Shown here piece after piece: positions 24,773 to 35,014 of a stretch of 64,000 bases of DNA; within the stretch, counting starts at the first letter, position 1; the number at the start of each line of letters is the position of its first letter. The DNA comes from an uncultured Verrucomicrobiales bacterium. Its GTDB lineage: Bacteria; Verrucomicrobiota; Verrucomicrobiia; Verrucomicrobiales; Akkermansiaceae. The position numbers and the translations under genes are program-made. The DNA lies in assembly GCA_937901085.1 (NCBI GenBank), contig CALCHQ010000086.1:1-64000 (forward strand). Reading direction: 5' to 3'. The notes under the pieces are model-generated. The model did no database searches and was not told the DNA's origin. It saw nothing but the letters and a program-made list of their open reading frames with translations.

Positions 24773-27700
24773 TCAATCCCTCCGGCGGCGGCGGGCGCAC
24801 AGCGCAGCCAGCGCCAGCAGGCTGAGCGTGGCGGTCGAGGGTTCAGGAATGAGTTCGCCACGCGCCTCATCAGGATCAATCTTGAAGTAAAGCATATTGG
24901 AGGAAACGGTGATACCGGCCGTCTGGCTTACCGTGTCGCTGGTAACCCACATACCTGTTATCTGGTTACCATCGCGATCCAGCAGCACAAACTGATTATC
25001 GATGAGTACGGCAAAATTCGAGCCGTTCTGCTCCTCGTACAGGAACTGGCCGAAGCCACCGCCCATCTGCACCGCCACATAGCTGGTCGTGGGGTCAGCC
25101 CAGTCATTCCAGTCCTCAAACAATTGGATGGTGAGACCGTTGCCCTTGACATCAACGCCCTTGAACTGATCAGCCTGCAGCACCAGAATGCGGGTATCAT
25201 TGGGGCCAACGGTATAGCTGACGCGGTTATCCTCGTCAAAGGTAAGCTCCACCAGGGTCTGGGAAGAGGTGTTCACCTCCGCCACCGTACTGGTGATGTT
25301 GTTGCCGGTGGCCGCCTCCGGGCCGGTGACGGGGTTCACAGCCGTGGTGTCATATTCCACGCGTACACCCTGGATTTCAGACAGGAAATCAATGTGGACA
25401 TCCGTCGTGACATCCACCGAGCAGTCTTCCTGCAGGTGTACCAGAGAATTCTCCAGCTTGGTGTGGTAGAGCGTATGGTTGATATCGGAGCGGGCCATAT
25501 CCACATGCGTATTCACCATCTCGGCACGGTGACCGGCGGCACCACCCAAGCGGGCAGAAGCACCGCGCAAGTCCACATGCAGGTGGTTGACCTCGCCCTC
25601 CAGCTCGGTGGTGTTGTGGCGGGAAGAAATCAGAACCTGCATGTCGGCCATGTCGGGTGTCGTGATATGTTCCGTACCAGTGGGAGACAGTGTCTTCACC
25701 TCGGCACCACCCAGCAGCAGCTGGCCGTTGTTCGGACGGTGCAGCGGGTCATTCATGCCGGTGGTCGGGTCATCATCCACAGCCGGCACGTCCTGGTTGG
25801 CACCCAGGCTCAGATGCTCAATGTACTGCACCATGGAATCGCTCAGCACGGCCTCACCGGATTCATCGTAGGTGACCACCTTATCCAGAATCTGCAACGT
25901 GGCGTGCAGGCCCTCCACATGCACATCGACATCGCCCTCCACGCCCTTGTTGTCCTGCATAATCTGCAGCACCGTGCGGGACTCCACGTTCAGCTCGTTC
26001 TCTGTACCGCGGAAGAGATTGAAGTCATTGATGGCGGCATAGCCCATGTACGGGGATGTCTCGGTGGATGTTGCTGCCGTCACCGGGTCAATGAGGGCAT
26101 TGTTGAAGGTCAGCTTCACATCCATGCCGCTCATATTGCCCAGCAGCTGGATGATGTGGGAATGCTCGTACTTGCCGAACACATCGTTACCAGCCTCATA
26201 CTCAGCCTTAAGCTGCGGGTCAATGGCGTAGTTACGCGTGTTGACCGTCACAGAAGCGCCGCTGGCAAAGTCTATAGGCTTGATGGTGAACCAGTCCTCG
26301 CGGGCGGAAAGCGTAGCGCCATTTTCCAGACGCACAAAAGCCACACCGTCTACACCAGGCTTGAGTTCTCCCCAGGCATCCTGCTTGACGCCTTCCTCGG
26401 CAAAGGTGGTATTCATGGCCAGAATGCCACCAGCACCCACGGCCAGAGCATGCGCACGGTTCGGGTCAGCAGCACCCACCAGCACGCGCTTACCATCGCC
26501 AGAGGCAATCTCGTGGGCCACCAGGGCCTCCGTCACCACGAACATACCCCCCTGCACCTCCAGGCGGTTCAGCCAGGCGCGGCGTACTTCCTGCGTGGTA
26601 CTGTCGCCCTTTTTCAATACATTCAGAGAACCCTCACCGATAGCACCGTAGTGGTGCTGGGTAGTACCCTGCTGGTTTTCCGTATAGCCACCGTAGTTCA
26701 CGGCCACCTGGAAGTCACCATAGCCCAGCACACCCTCGTACTTACCGCTGCGGGTGCCGGTAAGCTGCAAGGTAGCGGCGTTGTGCTTGCTCATGTTGAG
26801 TACGCTGGAACTGCCGCCATTGGTTTCAATCGTACCGTTGAGGCTGTTAAGCTCGCAGACTTCACCGTTGGACATCACGTCCAGCGCCAGCACCGTGCGC
26901 AGCGTGCCGTCCTTCACGCTCAGATCCATGGTGGCATTGGTCCAGTCTGCACCGTCGCTGGACTTGCTGGTACTCATGATATCCAGCTGCACCATACCGC
27001 CGCCGTGTTCCGTCTCGCCCCAGACATGGCCGCACATGGTGACCGTGCCATAGAACGCGCCGGGATCAAGCACCTTGAACACGCCGTAGTTGTAGCGGTC
27101 CAGGTTAAGGATTTCACCGCTGTTGGAATAGTAATTGCCAGATGCATCGGTGATGTATTCCCCCGTCTCATCCACGTCCGCATAGCGTTCAATGGCACGC
27201 TCCCTAGCTTCCTCGCGGGTCAGACTCACGCCGGAGAGCAGCAGCACCGTATCGGATTCACCCGCCAGTTCCTTGATGATGAGCTTCTTGTTGCCGCTGT
27301 TAATCAGGCGGCCGTCCACCTCGGTCGAGTAAGACGCATCATCCGGGTTTGCATAGACGTTTACGACAATCTTGTTGTTAATCGTCGTGGTGGCCATGGC
27401 CTTACCCAGGGCAAGGTTTCCCTCCTCGTGGTAGTTGCCGGGGAAATCTTCATCATCGAAATCACCCTGCAGGGACGCACCATTCATAAGAGTAATCGTG
27501 CAATCCTGGCCGGTGAGGGCTCCATCCTTATACACGCCACCCAGCGCATTCACGTGCTGCATGACCATTGTACCGCCCTGCAGAATCGTGCCACCGGTAT
27601 AACTGTTATCCAGCGCCATGATGGTGGTACCGGTGCCGGTCTTATGCACCATGGTCTTCCAGTTTTCATCGAAGCCGCTGGCAATCAGTTCTTCCCTGGT

Positions 27701-30700
27701 GGCATCGCGGATGCCGCCTTCATTTCCTGCCGTGGTGTAGAAGTAGTAGTTCGTATCATCCTTCTTCTGGCTCTCATTCAACACCCACTTGCCGTTCTGG
27801 AATTCAAACTCCTCGTAGTTGGCGTTAATCATCACCATGAAGGGAGCCACTTCTCCCGCCACATTCACCGCCTGATAACCACGTCCGTCCAGCTTATAGG
27901 AATCCAGCCCGAAACCATCGGCAACATACAGCAGCGTATCCCCGCAGTTCTCCACCAGAGTACCTGGCTGCACGTTATCCTTATCCACGTTGACGGTATC
28001 ATCACTCTCCAGATAAGGAGGATCGACCGTCCACTTCGTCGGTACGTTCAGATTACCGAACAGCACCACATGGCCGTTGACGAACTGGCGATTTTCCTTC
28101 CAGCGGTAGTCGGTGGCATAGGCATCAGAGCCATTGGTCCAGATATTGTTGTGGGGTTCCAGGCCCACCATGCCCGACCAGGTGCGGCGCGGGTCACCCG
28201 TCACCGTCATCACCAGGTAATCGCTCATACCTTCGGTGGTCAGGTCATCAACATTACCGACTATCGAGCAGCCGTTATTGCCCACGGTATAAATCGTACC
28301 AAAATAGCCGTAGCCCAGCGTCACCGTTCGCGTGCCGAAGAAGGTTTCATCGTTACCATCAATCGTGATGGCATCTGCCCGGGCAATGTAGTACTTCTGC
28401 CCCAGCGAGAAGTTCGTGTTATCGAAGGCCATGGTGATGTCCTGCGTCGAACTCAGCTTCAGCGTGCCATCCACATCCAGCAGAGGCGTAATATTGGCCG
28501 TATTCTGATAGGTAAGGGAATTCTCCGGAAGCGAATCCGGGGTCGTATTCACCAGGAAGGTGAGCGTGGACTTGCCGGACATGTCGATATCACCCTCCAC
28601 GTATGCAGGCGTAAGCGACTGGCCTTCCTGCAGCGCGGGGGTAATGACCGTCAGCGTCTTGTTATCACCCACGGTGACGGAGGAGCTGGTGACACCATCG
28701 ATGGAATCCCAGGTACCATCCTTGGCCTCTTTGTCAATGTCCGTCACTCCCAGGCGCAGCTTCGAGCCACCCACCAGGTTCATATTGCCTTTCAGCTCCA
28801 GGTTATTGAAGCCCAGCGTCCCCTGGTAGACCGACACATCATTCAGCACCGCCGAGTGAATATACTGTTTCGTCTGGCCGCTCTTGACCAGGCTGAGCGT
28901 TTCCGTGCCATTTGAGAACTTGCCGGAAGCCGCGAAATCCTTGTTGTACTTCTCGACATCAGCCAGGGTTTCCATGCCATCGCCGAAGGAGATGTGGGCC
29001 TGCTGAGCCTGGGTGTAGGACTGGGCATAGCCCATGGCACCGGAATAGACATAGTCGCCGGAATCGTTGTCAAGCCCGAGGCGGAGAATAGTCTCCGAAC
29101 CCGTCACCACGCGCAGGCGCATGCGTTCATCCTCCTGCGAAATATCGGTGAAATCGCGGGAGAAATCCTCGTCTCCAGCCCCGCGGGAATATATCCAGGC
29201 CTTGTCCAGGAAGTCACCCTCCAGCGTACCCACCGATACATCACCATTCACCACCAGGATATTGGTGTAGGACTGGCGGACTTCATCCTTGCTCTTGACT
29301 ACCTGTTCGCGGGTCAGGTCAATATGCCCCTTGGCAAAGGTGTTGTCCGACAAGGAAAGCTGCACACCGCCGGCCGTACGCGCGCCTGTGTTGTCATTTG
29401 ACAGGAACGAGGTATTCACCGCGTTGGTCAGCTTCACCGTGCCGGTAAAGGCAGTCAGCTCGGAGGCATCCACCAGCGAGGCATCAAACTGGGAGTTATT
29501 GATGGTGAAGGCAGATATATAGCACTGGTCATGCCCGCCATCCCAGCAGGAGGTGTAGCCGCGCAGCTCCAGGTCACCCTCACCGTACAGACCGCCCGTC
29601 ATGGAAAGGTTACGCCAATGGCGGGGAACGTTGCTGAAGTCGTCATTCGCGTTCTTCGACTCGTAGGCAGCGTGGGCATAGGAAATCGTGGCGTGGCCAC
29701 CGCTTCCGTTCTCCCCGCTGCCGGTCTTGAGGATGATGGTATTCTGCACCACCGGGTTACGGTAGGCCGACACTTCATCATGGTTATGCTCATAGTTCAC
29801 CATGAGTTCAGAACCCACACGATTCACCGGTTCAAAGCCGCTGTTGGAGCCGCTCTTATCCCAGTAGTCCGTCCATGTGCTGTCGACATAGAGGGAAATA
29901 GCGCCTGTGCCAGAGGAATAGGGGCGTGAAAGGTACAACGCACCATCCTTCACCTCGATACCGCCGGAAAAATCATTGGCGGTGTTGAGAATCAGCACCG
30001 CATCACCGGTCTTTTCAATGCTGGTGCGGGTGATGATGTTCCCCTTTTCGTCCTTATAATCGGTGATACCGGCATTGGCCGAATCCACATGCCCGGTAAA
30101 GGCATAGCCATACTTCAGCTCGGCATCACCCGTACCCATGCTGCCGTCATTATCATTGGCCGTCACCAGAATTCTGCCGGGAGCCACCTTGCCGTAGATG
30201 TACACCTCGCGGTTGTTTTCATCCGCACCATGGACATCCACATCGGCAAAGAGAACGCTGACCCCGTTCTTGTAGACACCGGGAGATACACTCTTATCGC
30301 GCTGTTCGTGCCAGCCGGTCTGCTCGGCAGAGCCATCTGCACGCCATACATTGCCCATGGTCAGGCCCAGGTGGTGTTCGTTGCGCCCATCTGTATAACC
30401 GGCTTTCTCACCGCTCCAGATGTAGTAATCGCGCACCATGATACCAGCATCCATGTTCTGGCCGATGGTCAGGTACACCGTATCGTTGCTATATGAGTAG
30501 CTGGCCTCGTAGCTGTAGCCGCTCGCATCGGTAATGAGGATATTCGTTCCATCGAAGCCAGGGCTGGATGTCACACCACCGAACAGGGCAATCGTATCAC
30601 CCGTCTTCAGGCCGGCTACCCCGGACAAGGTAAGGGAGCTTCCCATGTTCAGCGTTACGCCGTCGCCCAGCACAAACCAGGGCGTCGTTGCACTATAGGA

Positions 30701-33700
30701 GGAATTTCCGGCAAAGCTGATCTGCTCCATGGCCGTCCAGGTGACCGGAGCGTCCGTGGCGCCAATATAGATGCTCTGCCCGGTCATATCCACGAGCGTG
30801 AGCGGCGTGGAGCTGAAATCCGTATCAGCCCCAAGCAGCCAGGAAGCCCCTCCATACAGAGTGGCAGAATCCACCGTCAGCCCGGCAGATGTCTGAATGA
30901 CAGCCCCGCTCTGCACGGTCAGCTCATTCATGGAAGTCTCACCACCGAATGCCAGGGTGCCGGAGCGCACTTCCACCTCATCCAGGTACACAGAACCCGT
31001 GAATTCCTGCGTATTGGAACCCACCTTGACCAGGCTCAGGCGGCCCTCGCCCATGTGAACCATATTGGTATCCACCGCTGTGGTGGTGGAAGACACCTTG
31101 GTACTGTCTGTACCTTCATGGGTATAGGTGTCCGTGGTAGTTTCCACGCGCGTGGCCTGGCCACCTGTGTAGAAATTGCCGCTGCCCACCGTACCTTTAA
31201 AAGTGTAATCCTGCCCATCGGTACCCACCGTCAGCGTGGGAGAAGTACGCGGAGAAGAATCGGCCACATCGGAGACCACCGAAGCGTTCTTATCACCTCG
31301 CAGGCCGGCAATCGTCGCATCACCCACCACACCCAGCACCAGCTCGGTGGCGGTTCCGGCATTCGTCTGCACCGATTCCCCATCGGCAAAGGATTCTGCT
31401 GTAAGGTCCACGACAACCTTCTCCCAACGGGTATCGCCCTGCCCGGCAATGTTCACATTGCCGATGTTGAGCTGCACGATGCCAGCCCCGGCAGAGTCAT
31501 CCGTCCCGGCATTGGCTGCCAGCTTTACCGTGCCCTCCAGCCAGTTCGTGGAGGAAGAAGGGGAAGTAAAGGTAAAGGTGCTGGCCACACCGTACTGGTG
31601 CGTGGTGGTCGTGACGACCTGGGTATCGGAGGAGGCATCGCCCACGGTCACGGTCGACGAGCCGCGCTCACCGATGCCATGGTGCGCCACCAGTTGCAAT
31701 TCGCCTTCGCCACTCAGGTTGCCATCGAGCAGCCAGTTACTCCAGGAATCCACCGTACCGTGCAGCTGGGCAGCCCCGGCCGTGGCATTCACCTGCACCT
31801 TGCCGCCAAAGTGGCGGTGGGCGGCATCACCGGAATCCTCGCCCAGATACAAGGCGCTGCCGCTGTTCAGGACGACGTTGGAGAACTGCATCAGGTGTTC
31901 CTTTTCCACCGATGTACCGCTCCAGCCGTCGCTGTAGGAAGCATTTGTATACGCCATGTAGGGCAGCGCCGGAGAGGCGGCATTCTGATACATCTCGATG
32001 TAGACGGCCTTGCCCGCCTCCACCACGAAGGGGTCCTTCCCCAAGGTGTGATCCAGCGTCACCAGCACATTGTTTCCATCCAGCACGAGGTAGGCATGGT
32101 AGGTGGTATTACCACTCTGCACCATCACCGATGAAGTGGTGGAAGTAAAGGCATCTGCCTCGCCCTTGGTGGTGGCCAGGACAAAGGTCTTGTTTTCCGT
32201 CGATTCCTCATTGAAGGCAAAGCCGAGGTTGGTGATAGTCACGCCTCTGCTGAAATCCAGAGTCACACCATCGAGCGTGAACGCGGCGGCATTGCGGTCT
32301 GTCCAGCCGGCATTGGCAAAGGAAATCGTTCCCGGCAGTGTCAGGACAGCCGCGCCCTCTGTACTGGAAAGGTTGATGCTCCCCTGCACGTTCTCGATGT
32401 ACATCGTCCCGGACATGGTGTTGGACGCCCCGGCCATCTCCCATTCGGAACCGCCGTGCAAGTAGGCTTCGGCAATGGTATTGCTGGAAGTACCGGTCAC
32501 CAGGCGGCCATCACTTCGCAGGCGCAGTACATCGGCCTCGAAATTGCCGGTCACGGTCAGTTGGGAAGTCGCGTAGGAACCGGCCACTTTCTTATCGCCT
32601 ACTTCCACAATCAACTTGTGGTTCGTCGCATCCAGCAAATCCTCCGTCGTAAGGGAGGCTCCGTTGTACAGGCTGACGGACTGAGCCTCCGTACGGCCTT
32701 TCACCTCCACCTCAGCAGCATCGATGGTGAGTTTATCGGACACCAGAAGGGAAGCCGCACTCAGGAAACCATTGTCCCGCACACCCGCATCGTCGGCCAC
32801 GCTGACGGTGCCTCCTACCTCGATGCGACTGCCATCGCCGGTCACGAGAAGTTCCTCCGTCTCGGCATAGGTTTCGGTGACAATCAACTGCTTTGCCACC
32901 TGCAGTATACCACCGTTGCTGGCTTCTACTATAGCAGCCTGCAGAGAGCCAACGTTGCTGGGTTCCGCTTCCTGCTTGGGGGCAAGGAAAGCGAGCGTAC
33001 CGCCGGTGACGGTGACGACATTGAAGGCGCTGTTCCCCGTGGCATCGGCCACCATCTCCTGCCGGTTTCCGTATACCTTGGTCAGGTTCAGGGGTGCCTC
33101 AGAAGCATAGCTGGCCGTACCCGACACATAGTAGTTCCCGTTGAACGTGCCTGTGTATGTATAGGTTTTGGAAACCGTGGCATCACCCAGCGTCAGGGTG
33201 TAGGAAGCATCGCCGGAATTACTGGTAACAGTCGAGTTCTCATTGCCCCCCTGCAAGCCCAGCAGCTGGGTATTGCCTGTCACATTCAGGATAGTGCCGG
33301 CGGCTTCACCGGTGGCATTGTAGCCGGAGCCCTCGCCGGGAGTGAGGTCGAGCAGCGTGTATTTCCAATGCGACCCGGTCACGTTGAACTGCACGCGGGA
33401 ACCATCGCGGGAACCCGCCATGCTGATGGTGCCGCTGAAGCCCTGGTCGGCACCAGGGGCAGCCTTGAAGGCATAAATAGTGGTGCGGTCGGCGGTATCG
33501 CCCATGAGGGTGAGGTTGCCCTTGCCCTGCAGCTTATCATAGGTGAACAGACCATAGCCGGGAAGCGGCTGATTCTGCTTCTGGTTATCAAGCTCGCCGT
33601 GCAGGTACGCGTTGTTGGTCTTGTTCACCACCACACTCACCTTATCCGAAGCACCCAGGTACAGGTGGCTGCCATTATTCAGGACAATGGACCTGATATC

Positions 33701-34966
33701 TTTCGGCTTGTTGACGCTCGTGCCGGTCCAGGACGAGCCGTTCCAGCGGGCAGAGGAATAAGAACCCGGTTTCTGGTCCTGGTGAATGCTCGAGGAGGTC
33801 CCCGCAGCCACCGAATGTTTCGCATTTCTCACCAGCTCGGCCAGCTTGGTATCCGTTATGGCGGTAACTTCCTTATCGGCCCCCGGTCCTGCGGCAGCGC
33901 GCACCATGGAGAACATCATGGGCGAAGAATTGCCAGAGGGTAGCGGCCCCATGTAGACCGGCTGGGGACCGCCCTCATCCTCCGACTGCTGCTTGCGCTC
34001 TTCCTCCTGCTTTTTCGTCTCTTCCTCCTGTACAAGAACATCAGGAGAAGGAGAAGTGGCAAGGAAAGACTCCAGGGAGGTACTCGGAGAGCCGGAAGAC
34101 AAGGCACTCCCCTGCGTATTGCCGGTACCCGTGGTCTTCGAAACTTTTTTCGCGGCCTGGGAATAGCGGACACCACCGCCCAGCCCCGCACCCCAGGGAG
34201 CGGAATAACCGATGAGCGGGTGGTTGATGACTGAACCACGGTGCGTCTTGAACAAGGCATCGCGATAAGCCCCCGCGCCGACCTTGCCATGGCGCAAGGC
34301 GGAGGCAAAGCGGGCCATCAGTTCGTCATTTTCCGTGCGGGCAAACAGACCAAGTCCCCGCCCGATGCCACGCAAACGGTTAGCCAGCTGCTCCAGCAGC
34401 TTGCGCCCCTCTTCGGTCTCCAGGCGGTCGTCATCCTCCATGAGGGCTTCCATCGCCACGCGGATTTCATCCTCGGTAAAGGGAGTTTTCTCAGCATCGT
34501 AGTGGGCAATACGCTCCAACAGTTTGTCCAACAGGGTCGCTCCCTCCTGCTGGTCGGTATTGAGCCAATGGCGACGGTATACCTCGACCCATGCCTCGCG
34601 GTACGCATAAAGCGGCTTCTTGCCCTGGGCAATCAGCGCATTGGCAATACACAGCGCCTCCTCTCGCAGGGCGGCCTGGCGCTGCTGCTTGTACTCAAGC
34701 AGCACGGAATCGTGCGAACTCGACTCGCCATACACCTCCTCGTAACTCTCACCCTTGGCGCCGATGACGCGGATGACACGAGTGTTGTCGGCAGGTTTCG
34801 GGTCGGCATACACCCACCAGTAATTCAGACGCACTTCATCAGCATGGGCAAAACCACCCAGAGTCATCGCCGCCATGAAATAACCCAGCCAGTTGCTCCG
34901 GCTGCCATGGGCTGCGGGATTGATAAGAAATTGAATATGCTGGTGTTGTGAACGCTGAAAATTCAT
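24773..34966 (-). CDS. Giant modular PEP-CTERM surface protein, 3397 aa
   Basis: A very large exported protein. Residues 1-42 act as a long signal sequence ending AHA before Asp-Glu-Val. Residues ~45-330 are charged and helical, unlike the rest; a linker rich in Glu, Lys and Gln follows (~335-370). From about 425 on it is beta-rich with Gly, Thr, Ser and Asn repeats. A signature of the form L-x-(L/V)-x-K-x-G-x-x-T-Q recurs near residues 626, 1309, 2023 and 2781, marking four diverged modules. The C terminus has PEPSTATLSLLALAALC and then RRRRR: a PEP-CTERM signal processed by an exosortase, none of which is in the window. There is no autotransporter barrel. Promoter and a G9 tract lie upstream. 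Likely an adhesin or surface-layer protein (inference). Confidence 0.85.
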   Translation of the reverse strand: MNFQRSQHQHIQFLINPAAHGSRSNWLGYFMAAMTLGGFAHADEVRLNYWWVYADPKPADNTRVIRVIGAKGESYEEVYGESSSHDSVLLEYKQQRQAALREEALCIANALIAQGKKPLYAYREAWVEVYRRHWLNTDQQEGATLLDKLLERIAHYDAEKTPFTEDEIRVAMEALMEDDDRLETEEGRKLLEQLANRLRGIGRGLGLFARTENDELMARFASALRHGKVGAGAYRDALFKTHRGSVINHPLIGYSAPWGAGLGGGVRYSQAAKKVSKTTGTGNTQGSALSSGSPSTSLESFLATSPSPDVLVQEEETKKQEEERKQQSEDEGGPQPVYMGPLPSGNSSPMMFSMVRAAAGPGADKEVTAITDTKLAELVRNAKHSVAAGTSSSIHQDQKPGSYSSARWNGSSWTGTSVNKPKDIRSIVLNNGSHLYLGASDKVSVVVNKTNNAYLHGELDNQKQNQPLPGYGLFTYDKLQGKGNLTLMGDTADRTTIYAFKAAPGADQGFSGTISMAGSRDGSRVQFNVTGSHWKYTLLDLTPGEGSGYNATGEAAGTILNVTGNTQLLGLQGGNENSTVTSNSGDASYTLTLGDATVSKTYTYTGTFNGNYYVSGTASYASEAPLNLTKVYGNRQEMVADATGNSAFNVVTVTGGTLAFLAPKQEAEPSNVGSLQAAIVEASNGGILQVAKQLIVTETYAETEELLVTGDGSRIEVGGTVSVADDAGVRDNGFLSAASLLVSDKLTIDAAEVEVKGRTEAQSVSLYNGASLTTEDLLDATNHKLIVEVGDKKVAGSYATSQLTVTGNFEADVLRLRSDGRLVTGTSSNTIAEAYLHGGSEWEMAGASNTMSGTMYIENVQGSINLSSTEGAAVLTLPGTISFANAGWTDRNAAAFTLDGVTLDFSRGVTITNLGFAFNEESTENKTFVLATTKGEADAFTSTTSSVMVQSGNTTYHAYLVLDGNNVLVTLDHTLGKDPFVVEAGKAVYIEMYQNAASPALPYMAYTNASYSDGWSGTSVEKEHLMQFSNVVLNSGSALYLGEDSGDAAHRHFGGKVQVNATAGAAQLHGTVDSWSNWLLDGNLSGEGELQLVAHHGIGERGSSTVTVGDASSDTQVVTTTTHQYGVASTFTFTSPSSSTNWLEGTVKLAANAGTDDSAGAGIVQLNIGNVNIAGQGDTRWEKVVVDLTAESFADGESVQTNAGTATELVLGVVGDATIAGLRGDKNASVVSDVADSSPRTSPTLTVGTDGQDYTFKGTVGSGNFYTGGQATRVETTTDTYTHEGTDSTKVSSTTTAVDTNMVHMGEGRLSLVKVGSNTQEFTGSVYLDEVEVRSGTLAFGGETSMNELTVQSGAVIQTSAGLTVDSATLYGGASWLLGADTDFSSTPLTLVDMTGQSIYIGATDAPVTWTAMEQISFAGNSSYSATTPWFVLGDGVTLNMGSSLTLSGVAGLKTGDTIALFGGVTSSPGFDGTNILITDASGYSYEASYSYSNDTVYLTIGQNMDAGIMVRDYYIWSGEKAGYTDGRNEHHLGLTMGNVWRADGSAEQTGWHEQRDKSVSPGVYKNGVSVLFADVDVHGADENNREVYIYGKVAPGRILVTANDNDGSMGTGDAELKYGYAFTGHVDSANAGITDYKDEKGNIITRTSIEKTGDAVLILNTANDFSGGIEVKDGALYLSRPYSSGTGAISLYVDSTWTDYWDKSGSNSGFEPVNRVGSELMVNYEHNHDEVSAYRNPVVQNTIILKTGSGENGSGGHATISYAHAAYESKNANDDFSNVPRHWRNLSMTGGLYGEGDLELRGYTSCWDGGHDQCYISAFTINNSQFDASLVDASELTAFTGTVKLTNAVNTSFLSNDNTGARTAGGVQLSLSDNTFAKGHIDLTREQVVKSKDEVRQSYTNILVVNGDVSVGTLEGDFLDKAWIYSRGAGDEDFSRDFTDISQEDERMRLRVVTGSETILRLGLDNDSGDYVYSGAMGYAQSYTQAQQAHISFGDGMETLADVEKYNKDFAASGKFSNGTETLSLVKSGQTKQYIHSAVLNDVSVYQGTLGFNNLELKGNMNLVGGSKLRLGVTDIDKEAKDGTWDSIDGVTSSSVTVGDNKTLTVITPALQEGQSLTPAYVEGDIDMSGKSTLTFLVNTTPDSLPENSLTYQNTANITPLLDVDGTLKLSSTQDITMAFDNTNFSLGQKYYIARADAITIDGNDETFFGTRTVTLGYGYFGTIYTVGNNGCSIVGNVDDLTTEGMSDYLVMTVTGDPRRTWSGMVGLEPHNNIWTNGSDAYATDYRWKENRQFVNGHVVLFGNLNVPTKWTVDPPYLESDDTVNVDKDNVQPGTLVENCGDTLLYVADGFGLDSYKLDGRGYQAVNVAGEVAPFMVMINANYEEFEFQNGKWVLNESQKKDDTNYYFYTTAGNEGGIRDATREELIASGFDENWKTMVHKTGTGTTIMALDNSYTGGTILQGGTMVMQHVNALGGVYKDGALTGQDCTITLMNGASLQGDFDDEDFPGNYHEEGNLALGKAMATTTINNKIVVNVYANPDDASYSTEVDGRLINSGNKKLIIKELAGESDTVLLLSGVSLTREEARERAIERYADVDETGEYITDASGNYYSNSGEILNLDRYNYGVFKVLDPGAFYGTVTMCGHVWGETEHGGGMVQLDIMSTSKSSDGADWTNATMDLSVKDGTLRTVLALDVMSNGEVCELNSLNGTIETNGGSSSVLNMSKHNAATLQLTGTRSGKYEGVLGYGDFQVAVNYGGYTENQQGTTQHHYGAIGEGSLNVLKKGDSTTQEVRRAWLNRLEVQGGMFVVTEALVAHEIASGDGKRVLVGAADPNRAHALAVGAGGILAMNTTFAEEGVKQDAWGELKPGVDGVAFVRLENGATLSAREDWFTIKPIDFASGASVTVNTRNYAIDPQLKAEYEAGNDVFGKYEHSHIIQLLGNMSGMDVKLTFNNALIDPVTAATSTETSPYMGYAAINDFNLFRGTENELNVESRTVLQIMQDNKGVEGDVDVHVEGLHATLQILDKVVTYDESGEAVLSDSMVQYIEHLSLGANQDVPAVDDDPTTGMNDPLHRPNNGQLLLGGAEVKTLSPTGTEHITTPDMADMQVLISSRHNTTELEGEVNHLHVDLRGASARLGGAAGHRAEMVNTHVDMARSDINHTLYHTKLENSLVHLQEDCSVDVTTDVHIDFLSEIQGVRVEYDTTAVNPVTGPEAATGNNITSTVAEVNTSSQTLVELTFDEDNRVSYTVGPNDTRILVLQADQFKGVDVKGNGLTIQLFEDWNDWADPTTSYVAVQMGGGFGQFLYEEQNGSNFAVLIDNQFVLLDRDGNQITGMWVTSDTVSQTAGITVSSNMLYFKIDPDEARGELIPEPSTATLSLLALAALCARRRRRD

Positions 34967-34976
34967 AAATAAAAAT

Positions 34977-34985
34977 GGGGGGGGG
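34977..34985. repeat. Run of nine G between -10 box and giant gene
   Basis: A mononucleotide tract (C9 on the coding strand) immediately downstream of the -10 box (34986-34991), covering the expected transcription start and ending 10 bp before the ATG at 34966. Confidence 0.9.
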
Positions 34986-35014
34986 ATGATACACTTTTTT
35001 ATCCCACTTGTCCA
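34986..35014 (-). promoter_or_regulatory. Promoter of the giant surface protein
   Basis: TGGACA (35009-35014), 17 bp, TATCAT (34986-34991) on the minus strand; the transcription start should fall in the C9 run. Confidence 0.65.

Noticed and set aside
25124..28915. A 1263-residue open frame antisense to the giant surface protein
   Set aside because: Shadow of the sense gene's codon bias; composition rich in His, Gln, Arg and Ile with no domain.
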